From Clostridiales bacterium (GTDB lineage: Bacteria > Bacillota > Clostridia > Christensenellales > Aristaeellaceae): a DNA stretch of 6,748 bases. The position numbers and the translations under genes were made by a program. The stretch's first letter is position 1. The number at the start of each line of letters is the position of its first letter. The DNA lies in assembly GCA_004555535.1 (NCBI GenBank), contig SFHU01000135.1, positions 1 to 6,748 of the forward strand, read 5' to 3'. Shown in pieces: positions 1 through 5,237 of the stretch. Below the pieces are notes generated by a model that was given only the letters and a program-made list of their open reading frames with translations, did not search any database and was not told the DNA's origin.

Positions 1-1
1 C

Positions 2-1537
2 CTGCGGCAGATCTTCAACCGCGGCGGCTTCACGGAAGGCTATGTCATGGACAGGAGCAACGCCGCGCTGATGAGCTGGGAGCGTCCGAACCACTGGGGC
101 GTCTATATGGGGAAGGTGACCTCCGTGCGCGGCCCGCTGGCCAGGGTTTCCCTGGAACGGACGCTCGGCGACGGAGACGGCTTGCAGATCCGCGGCCGGG
201 AGGAGACGGAGCTGACCTATTCCGGCCCGGAGCAATCCGCCGGCGGGTCGGCGACCGTGCGCGCCGCGGGTGGGCATGTGCAGCCCGGAGACGCCGTTTA
301 CCGGCTGACCGACGCAATGCAGATGCGGGAGATCCGCGAGGCGATGGGCCGCGAGAGCCGACCCGTTTCACTCACAGCGACGCTTGACGCGATGCCGGGC
401 GAGCGGCCCGTGCTGACGCTTGACGACGGAGAAGGTCATGTCGTCGCCGCGTCGCTTGAACAGCTTGTCGAGCCGGCGCAGCAGCGCGCGCTCGATGAGG
501 CGGCAGCGATGAAGCAGATCGGCAAAACGGGCAGGACGCCATATGGGATTGACCATCTGACGCTGCGCAGCGAGGGCGCGTTCATGACGGCGGGCATGCT
601 CAACGCGCTTCGGCGCGACGCGCTGGAGGCGATGCGCAGGGCGCGCACGCAGGTCGTGAGGCCCAATCGACAGCCCGTCTGCGAGCCCTGCGTTTTCCCG
701 GAGTGGGAACGCCGCCTGCTCGTTCAGGGGGAACGGCTGGAGGAGGCGCAGGCGCTGCTCGACGCCGGAGCTGATGCGTTCGAATGGCTCCCACAGAGCT
801 ATCAGGCGGAGGCGCTCGAAAGCCAGCTGAAGCAGAGGGGAACGGTTTGTCCGTGGCTCGTGCTGCCGGCCGTGACGCAGACGGAGGAGCTCGATGCGCT
901 GCATGCGTTCGTCTGCCGCCACACGCAGGCGCTTTCGGGCGTCGTCGTCAACAACATCGGCCAACTGGAAAAGGACTGGCCTGTCCTGGTCGCGGGTGGG
1001 CAGGGACTCAACGTGATGAACGCCGAATGCGCGCGGTTTTTGACGGTGCTGGGCGCTCGGCGGCTGACGGCCTCCTGCGAGCTGAGCAGCCGGGAACTGA
1101 GCCAGCTGATGGAGCAGGGCGGCAGCTGGGTTCTCGAGGCGTATGGGCGCACACAGCTGATGCTGCTGTCCCATTGCCCGAGGCGGACAGCCCGGGGGGA
1201 CGAGCGTCAGGACGCCGCCTGCTCCTCCTGCGACAGGCAGGGCGGCTGCCCGGCGGTGTATACGGACAGGAAGGGCTACCGCTTCCCGGCCCAAAGGCTC
1301 AGGATGCCGCACGGCTGCGTGCTTCGGCTGTACAACAGCGTGCCCACCGACATGAGCAAGGCACCGGAAAAGCTCACGACGCTTCGCTGCTCGCTGCGCC
1401 TGAGCTTCACGGATGAACCGCTTGATCGGCAGAAGGAGCTGGTTTCGTCGTTCCGGAGCCTGCTGAGCGGCGGCCCTGTCCGCCACAGCGCGCAGGACGG
1501 CGCTACCCTGGGGCATCTGATGCGCGGCGTCGAATGA
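2..1537 (+). CDS. U32 family protein with DUF3656 (RlhA/YhbU-like), 3' portion; 5' end outside the window
   Basis: The reading frame is open from base 2 and the protein clearly begins before the window: residues 1-15 (LRQIFNRGGFTEGYV) match the end of the N-terminal U32 domain, so the ATG at 47 is internal. About 511 residues are visible. In order they are: the tail of the first U32 domain including PNHWGVYMGKV (about residues 29-39); a DUF3656-like middle (about 115-215, with the IGKTGRTPYGI and LNALRRDALEAMRRAR stretches); and a second U32-like part (about 225-430) with NVMNAECARFLTVLGARRL, an ELSSREL segment and an AYGRTQLMLLSHCP segment. Four cysteines follow at 392, 407, 410 and 416 (CX14CX2CX5C), then TDRKGYRFP. 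Relatives include RlhA and TrhP, which take part in hydroxylation of 23S rRNA and tRNA, and UbiU/UbiV; several bind a 4Fe-4S cluster. The 'peptidase' name is historical, and proteolysis should not be assumed. The family call is firm. The exact substrate is unknown, and the signature of the first U32 domain is not visible here. Confidence 0.9.
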   Translation: MRQIFNRGGFTEGYVMDRSNAALMSWERPNHWGVYMGKVTSVRGPLARVSLERTLGDGDGLQIRGREETELTYSGPEQSAGGSATVRAAGGHVQPGDAVYRLTDAMQMREIREAMGRESRPVSLTATLDAMPGERPVLTLDDGEGHVVAASLEQLVEPAQQRALDEAAAMKQIGKTGRTPYGIDHLTLRSEGAFMTAGMLNALRRDALEAMRRARTQVVRPNRQPVCEPCVFPEWERRLLVQGERLEEAQALLDAGADAFEWLPQSYQAEALESQLKQRGTVCPWLVLPAVTQTEELDALHAFVCRHTQALSGVVVNNIGQLEKDWPVLVAGGQGLNVMNAECARFLTVLGARRLTASCELSSRELSQLMEQGGSWVLEAYGRTQLMLLSHCPRRTARGDERQDAACSSCDRQGGCPAVYTDRKGYRFPAQRLRMPHGCVLRLYNSVPTDMSKAPEKLTTLRCSLRLSFTDEPLDRQKELVSSFRSLLSGGPVRHSAQDGATLGHLMRGVE

Positions 1538-1566
1538 GGCGCGGCGCGGGAGGAAAGGAAGAGACA

Positions 1567-1584
1567 GCGGGCAGGGATGCCCGC
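1567..1584 (+). other. Perfect 7-bp hairpin with GNRA-type loop in the mutS2 leader
   Basis: GCGGGCA (1567-1573) and TGCCCGC (1578-1584) are perfect complements around the four-base loop GGGA, which fits the stable GNRA tetraloop class. The stem ends one base before the AAGGAG ribosome binding site of mutS2. No run of T follows, so it is not a convincing intrinsic terminator. As RNA it would sit directly upstream of the ribosome binding site without covering it. A role in mRNA stability or ribosome access is inference; a chance GC-rich inverted repeat is possible. Confidence 0.5.
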
Positions 1585-1585
1585 G

Positions 1586-1591
1586 AAGGAG
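1586..1591 (+). promoter_or_regulatory. Ribosome binding site of mutS2 (AAGGAG)
   Basis: AAGGAG lies five bases before the ATG at 1597 and is a near-ideal Shine-Dalgarno match. It fixes the mutS2 start at 1597 rather than at the in-frame ATG at 1534, which overlaps the stop codon of the upstream gene and has no comparable site. Confidence 0.85.
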
Positions 1592-1596
1592 TGTAT

Positions 1597-3969
1597 ATGA
1601 CAGAGAGACCCTTGCGCGTGCTGGAATTCGGGAAGATCCGCGATCAGCTTGCGCAGTATTGCGTTTCGGACATGGGCAGGGAGCTGTGCGATGCGCTGAC
1701 GCCCGCCGGACAGATGGACGACGTGCTCCGGTGGCAGCAGGAGACCGAGGAGGCGCGCACCGTGCTGACGTACCTGGGCGGCACGCCGATGATCTCCTTC
1801 AGCGATGTGCGCGCACCGCTGCACCTGGCGGAGATTGGCTCCGCGCTCTCGCCGCGCGCGCTGCTGGACATCGCGGCCTGCCTTCGTGCCTCGCGTGCGG
1901 CGAGGGACGCGCTGGTCGGAGAGCGGGACAACACGCCGATGATCACGGCGAATGCCTCGCGGCTTTCCACCTTCAAGCCGATTGAACAGGCGATTACCGA
2001 CGCCATTCTGAGCGAGGACGAGATTGCCGACCGCGCCAGCACGGAGCTGTTCACGATTCGCCGCAAGATGCGCGCCTGCAACGAGCGCGTGCGCGAGCGG
2101 CTGAACGGCATGATCCACAATGCGTCGTTCCAGAAATACCTGCAGGAAGCGATCATCACGATGCGCGCGGACCGGTATGTGCTGCCCGTGAAGCAGGAGT
2201 ATCGCGGCATGGTGCCGGGCATTGTGCACGACCAGTCCTCGACGGGCGCGACGATCTTCGTCGAGCCGATGGCGGTCGTGGAGATCGGCAACGAGCTCAA
2301 GCAGCTGATCTCGGCGGAAAAGGCGGAGATCGAGCGGATTCTGCGCGCGCTGTCCGCGCAGATTGCCCCGGAGGTGGGCGCGATTGCCGGCAATCTGGCG
2401 ATTCTCGCGCAGCTGGATTTCGCGTTTGCCAAGGCCGCGCTGGCACGGGAGATGCACGCCTGCCCGCCCAAGATGAACGGCGAGGGACGGATCAACATCA
2501 TCCGGGGACGCCATCCGCTGATCGATCCGGAGAAGGTCGTCCCGCTGGACATCCGGCTCGGTGAGACCTTCACGACGCTCATCATCACCGGCCCGAACAC
2601 GGGCGGCAAGACGGTTACACTCAAGACCACCGGTCTGTTTACGCTGATGGCGCAGGCGGGACTCCAGGTGCCGGCAGAATACGGCACGGAGCTGGCTGTC
2701 TTTGACGACGTCTTTGCCGACATCGGCGACGAGCAATCCATCGAGCAGTCCCTCTCGACCTTCTCGGGACACATGAAGAACATCGTCTCCATTCTGGAAA
2801 ATGTGACGCCGGATTCTCTTGTCCTCTTCGACGAGCTGGGCGCGGGCACCGATCCGACGGAGGGCGCGGCGCTTGCGCAGGCGATCCTCGCGACGCTGCT
2901 GACGATGCACACGCGTACGGTCGCCACGACGCATTACAGCGAGCTCAAGGAATATGCGCTGACGACGGAAAACGTCGAGAATGCGTCGGTTGAATTCGAC
3001 GTCGCGACGCTGCGGCCGACGTACCGGCTCTCCATCGGCATTCCGGGCAAATCGAACGCCTTTGAGATTTCCCGCAAGCTGGGCCTGCCGGAGTTCGTCA
3101 TCAACAGCGCGAAGGAGCTTCTCTCGCGCGAGCAGGTGCGCTTTGAGGACGTCATCGCCGGCGCAGAATACCACAGGCAGGTGGCCGAAAAGGAGCGCCA
3201 GCTGGCGGAGGAGGCCCGCGCGGAGATGGTTGCCATCCGCAACCAGGCAGAGGCGGAGCGCAAAAAGCTCGAGGAACAGCGCGACAAGGCGATCAGGAAG
3301 GCCAAGGACGAGGCCAAGCGCATTGTCGAAAACGCCCGGCGCGAATCCGAGGCGATGATCGCCGAGCTGCGCGCGATGAAGAAGGCCGGCGGCGCGCAGG
3401 AGCACGAGATCCAGCGTGTCAAAAAGCAGATGGAGCAGGCGCAGGAGGCGCTGGCCGATCAGAAGGAGGTCGGCGGCGAGATTCCGAAGAGCGTGAAGCC
3501 CGGCGACATGGTGCATGTTGCGAGCATGGAGCTCGACGCGACGGTCGTCTCCGGCCCGGATGCCAAGGGCTATGTGCAGCTCAAGGCAGGCTTGATGAAG
3601 ATGCGCGCGCAGATGAGCGACCTGCGCACGCTGACTTCGACGCAGCAGCTGATCAAGAAGGAGCAGAAGAAGCTCGAACGAAAGCGGTCCATGCGCGAGC
3701 AGCGCGTCGATGTGATGGCCCGCGCCGTCCGGCAGGAGCTCGACGTGCGCGGCATGGCGCTTGACGAGGCGATTCCCGAGGTGCAGAAGTTCATCGACGA
3801 CGCCGTGATCTCCTCGCTGGGCGAGGTCTCCATCATTCACGGCAACGGCATGGGGGTGCTGCGCGCCGGCATCGCCGATTGCCTCAAGCGCCATCCGAGC
3901 GTCAGCAGCTTCCGGTTGGGGCGCTATGGCGAGGGAGAGACGGGCGTGACGATTGTGACGCTGCGATAA
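1597..3969 (+). CDS. mutS2: Endonuclease MutS2 (MutS family ATPase with C-terminal Smr domain)
   Basis: The 790-residue protein matches the usual MutS2 length (B. subtilis, about 785). Starting at 1597 gives MTERPLRVLEFGKIRDQL, a typical family N-terminus, behind a strong AAGGAG. The core and lever region fills about residues 1-300, with ADRYVLPVKQEYRGMVPG and STGATIFVEP segments. The ATPase has Walker A GPNTGGKT (332-339), Walker B LVLFDELGAGTDPTEG (D412-E413) and a TTHYSELKEYA segment. A charged coiled coil follows (about 524-624), then a KOW-like stretch (about 632-677). The C-terminal Smr domain (about 712-790) carries LDVRG (715-719) and HGNGMGVLR (748-756). As in the family, it lacks the mismatch-recognition domain of MutS1. 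MutS2 proteins suppress homologous recombination in some bacteria, and in B. subtilis MutS2 acts on collided ribosomes; which role applies here cannot be told from sequence. The gene follows the U32 gene by 59 bases and may be co-transcribed with it. No frameshift or missing catalytic motif is seen. Confidence 0.97.
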   Translation: MTERPLRVLEFGKIRDQLAQYCVSDMGRELCDALTPAGQMDDVLRWQQETEEARTVLTYLGGTPMISFSDVRAPLHLAEIGSALSPRALLDIAACLRASRAARDALVGERDNTPMITANASRLSTFKPIEQAITDAILSEDEIADRASTELFTIRRKMRACNERVRERLNGMIHNASFQKYLQEAIITMRADRYVLPVKQEYRGMVPGIVHDQSSTGATIFVEPMAVVEIGNELKQLISAEKAEIERILRALSAQIAPEVGAIAGNLAILAQLDFAFAKAALAREMHACPPKMNGEGRINIIRGRHPLIDPEKVVPLDIRLGETFTTLIITGPNTGGKTVTLKTTGLFTLMAQAGLQVPAEYGTELAVFDDVFADIGDEQSIEQSLSTFSGHMKNIVSILENVTPDSLVLFDELGAGTDPTEGAALAQAILATLLTMHTRTVATTHYSELKEYALTTENVENASVEFDVATLRPTYRLSIGIPGKSNAFEISRKLGLPEFVINSAKELLSREQVRFEDVIAGAEYHRQVAEKERQLAEEARAEMVAIRNQAEAERKKLEEQRDKAIRKAKDEAKRIVENARRESEAMIAELRAMKKAGGAQEHEIQRVKKQMEQAQEALADQKEVGGEIPKSVKPGDMVHVASMELDATVVSGPDAKGYVQLKAGLMKMRAQMSDLRTLTSTQQLIKKEQKKLERKRSMREQRVDVMARAVRQELDVRGMALDEAIPEVQKFIDDAVISSLGEVSIIHGNGMGVLRAGIADCLKRHPSVSSFRLGRYGEGETGVTIVTLR

Positions 3970-3981
3970 GAACCGAATAAC
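3953..3981 (+). promoter_or_regulatory. Weak candidate sigma-A-type promoter for the HtrA-like gene
   Basis: TTGTGA (3953-3958) and AATAAC (3976-3981) each match four of six bases of the TTGACA and TATAAT consensus, with an ideal 17-base spacer. The element overlaps the last codons of mutS2. Predicted initiation would be near 3988, so the transcript would begin almost at the foot of the 3987-4017 hairpin. Four-of-six matches occur by chance, and the gene could simply be read from upstream. Confidence 0.25.
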
Positions 3982-3986
3982 AGCGA

Positions 3987-4017
3987 TTCACCCCGGGCAT
4001 CCTTGTCCCGGGGTGAA
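3987..4017 (+). promoter_or_regulatory. Perfect 11-bp inverted repeat covering the Shine-Dalgarno of the HtrA-like gene
   Basis: TTCACCCCGGG (3987-3997) pairs without mismatch with CCCGGGGTGAA (4007-4017) across the nine-base loop CATCCTTGT. Eight of the eleven pairs are G-C. The only plausible Shine-Dalgarno for the following ATG at 4022 is GGTGA (4012-4016, within GGGGTGA), and it lies entirely in the 3' arm. Folded RNA would therefore hide the ribosome binding site. The next bases are CCTGATG, with no T tract, so a classical intrinsic terminator is poorly supported. A terminator for mutS2 that works without a U tract remains the main alternative. Confidence 0.6.
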
Positions 4018-4021
4018 CCTG

Positions 4022-5167
4022 ATGAACGAGAAAAAGAGGAGAATCCAGGCGCTGCTGGCGGCGCTGGCGCTCTCGGCCTGCGCGGCATACGGCGTGAACC
4101 AGGCGACGGGCTCTTCCACGCGTACGGTCTATGCGCAGGGGGAATACGTCGAGCAGCTCAGCGGCGTGTCAAGCCCGTTTGCCGACGTGGCGCAGGTCGT
4201 GATGCCCTGTGTGGTTGGCGTGAGCAACCGCGCCAATACGTACAGCATCGTCAGCGGGCAGACGGAGCTCGTCGAGCAGGCGACAGGCTCGGGTGTCGTC
4301 ATCACGACGCAGGGACATGTCGTGACCAATTATCACGTCGTCGAGGGCGCCAATGACGTTCAGGTGCTATGGCAGGGACAGTATCTGCAGGCGGAGATCA
4401 TCGGCGTGGACGAGCTGACCGACCTGGCCGTGCTGCGCGTGACGGAGGATGTGACGCTGCCCGCCGTGCGCATGGGGCAGGCGAATGAGGTGCGTGTGGG
4501 GGATTGGGCGATCGTCATCGGCAATCCGCTGGGCAGCCAGCTGGCCGACACGGTGACGGTTGGCGTGGTGTCCGCCGTGGACAGGGAGATTGACAGCTCG
4601 ACCATCGTCAAGATGCTGCAGACCGATGCGGCGATCAACTCCGGCAACAGCGGCGGCGGGATGTTCAACACGCGCGGCGAGTTGATCGGCATTCCGTCCC
4701 TCAAATTCAGCTCGAGCGGCAGCCGGAGCGAGGCGTCCATCGAGGGCATCGCCATGGCCATCCCGATGGACGTGGTGCAGCCGGTGGTGGAGAGCCTCAT
4801 TCAATATGGCAAGGTGACGCGGCCGAAGCTGGGCATTTCCGTTCTGACGCTGCGCGGCAGCGAAGAACCGACCGACGGTATGATCCCAGCGGGCGTCTAT
4901 GTCAGCACCGTCAGCGAGGGAAGCCCGGCGCAGAAGGCCGGCATCCGGGCGGATGACATCATCCTGAAGGTCGACGGAAGGCGCGTCCTGCGCCACACCG
5001 ACCTGACCGGCCTGATCGCGGGCAAACGAGCCGGAGAAACAGTCACGCTGACGATCTGCCGGATTCCGGGACTCTCCGAGCTGACCGTGCGGGACGCGGT
5101 GCCCCGGGGAGAAATCATCGAGACGACGGTGACGCTCGAGGTGCCGGAGGAAAAAGAAGCGTCCTGA
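4022..5167 (+). CDS. HtrA/DegP-like trypsin-fold serine protease with one PDZ domain, probably envelope-anchored
   Basis: The 381-residue protein starts MNEKKRR, then a hydrophobic segment (about 8-25) that exports the protein. L17-S18-A19-C20 fits a lipobox, so it may be a lipoprotein; otherwise the segment is a membrane anchor. A linker leads to the trypsin-like domain (about 50-260). The triad is complete: His105 in VTNYHVVEG, Asp134 in ELTDLAVL, Ser210 in INSGNSGGG. A PDZ domain follows (about 268-360), with PKLGISVL and SPAQKAGIRADDIILKVDG, and then an acidic tail. HtrA proteins degrade or hold misfolded proteins outside the cytoplasmic membrane, usually as trimers. The ATG at 4022 is preferred over the GTG at 4013 because GGTGA stands five bases before the ATG, and the GTG is itself inside the hairpin stem with no site upstream. 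It lies between mutS2 and spoIVA with short gaps. The family is certain; the substrate is unknown. The active-site loop reads GNSGGG where GNSGGP or GNSGGA is more usual. Confidence 0.93.
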   Translation: MNEKKRRIQALLAALALSACAAYGVNQATGSSTRTVYAQGEYVEQLSGVSSPFADVAQVVMPCVVGVSNRANTYSIVSGQTELVEQATGSGVVITTQGHVVTNYHVVEGANDVQVLWQGQYLQAEIIGVDELTDLAVLRVTEDVTLPAVRMGQANEVRVGDWAIVIGNPLGSQLADTVTVGVVSAVDREIDSSTIVKMLQTDAAINSGNSGGGMFNTRGELIGIPSLKFSSSGSRSEASIEGIAMAIPMDVVQPVVESLIQYGKVTRPKLGISVLTLRGSEEPTDGMIPAGVYVSTVSEGSPAQKAGIRADDIILKVDGRRVLRHTDLTGLIAGKRAGETVTLTICRIPGLSELTVRDAVPRGEIIETTVTLEVPEEKEAS

Positions 5168-5184
5168 TTTGCAGGCCTGACACC

Positions 5185-5213
5185 GCATAACCGCCCTCTG
5201 CCGGACATACGTT
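5185..5213 (+). promoter_or_regulatory. Candidate sigma-E-type sporulation promoter for spoIVA
   Basis: GCATAAC (5185-5191) resembles the sigma-E -35 element (KMATATT, five of seven) and CATACGTT (5206-5213) resembles the -10 element (CATACAMT, six of eight), with a 14-base spacer as expected. Initiation would fall near 5219-5221, giving a leader of about 18 bases that just contains the ribosome binding site. In B. subtilis spoIVA is transcribed by mother-cell sigma-E, which fits. A sigma-K-like reading of the -10 (CATA) cannot be excluded. Confidence 0.55.
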
Positions 5214-5231
5214 TGCATGACGGCAGGGAGG
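5194..5231 (+). promoter_or_regulatory. Inverted repeat able to mask the spoIVA ribosome binding site in read-through RNA
   Basis: CTGCCG (5198-5203) pairs with CGGCAG (5221-5226). The stem extends outward by a T5197-G5227 wobble, C5196-G5228, a bulged A5229, and CC (5194-5195) with GG (5230-5231). Inside the stem, CAT (5206-5208) can also pair with ATG (5217-5219). The 3' arm includes most of the spoIVA Shine-Dalgarno GGGAGGG (5226-5232). The 5' arm lies in the spacer of the candidate sigma-E promoter, so only RNA started further upstream could form the fold. There is no T tract after the stem, so it is not an obvious terminator. Confidence 0.45.
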
Positions 5232-5232
5232 G
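5226..5232 (+). promoter_or_regulatory. Ribosome binding site of spoIVA (GGGAGGG)
   Basis: GGGAGGG contains the strong GGAGG core (5227-5231) six bases before the ATG at 5238. It selects that start over the in-frame ATG at 5217, which would lie upstream of this site and before the predicted transcription start. Confidence 0.85.
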
Positions 5233-5237
5233 ATGAT

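Noticed and set aside
368..1516. Minus-strand open frame opposite the U32 gene (382 codons), and similar ones opposite the protease and spoIVA (for example 4367-5218 and 5427-6725)
   Set aside because: They have low-complexity Arg/Ala/Leu/His-rich products without domains and fully overlap well-supported genes. They are GC-driven artefacts.
1534..1596. Upstream ATG start for mutS2 that overlaps the U32 stop codon (ATGA)
   Set aside because: ATGA overlap can mean translational coupling, but the extra 21 residues are not MutS2-like, there is no good ribosome binding site, and AAGGAG stands correctly before ATG 1597.
1276..3894. Very long open frame on the minus strand opposite mutS2 (872 codons)
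   Set aside because: It lies antisense to a gene with unmistakable MutS2 motifs. Its product is rich in Arg, Leu, His and Ala, shows no recognisable domain, and is the expected shadow of GC-biased codons.
3987..4017. Classical intrinsic terminator after mutS2
   Set aside because: The stem is strong, but it is followed by CCTGATG without any T run and overlaps the next gene's ribosome binding site. It is kept only as an alternative reading.
4013..4021. GTG start for the HtrA-like protein at 4013
   Set aside because: It lies inside the 3' arm of the hairpin and has no Shine-Dalgarno upstream. GGTGA is well placed for the ATG at 4022.
5172..5179. Palindrome CAGGCCTG just after the protease stop codon
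   Set aside because: An eight-base palindrome is expected by chance in GC-rich DNA and has no loop or T tract for a terminator.
5217..5237. ATG start for SpoIVA at 5217
   Set aside because: It adds seven residues not found in the family, lies upstream of the strong GGGAGGG, and would precede the predicted transcription start. The 5238 start gives the expected 492 residues and catalytic Lys30.
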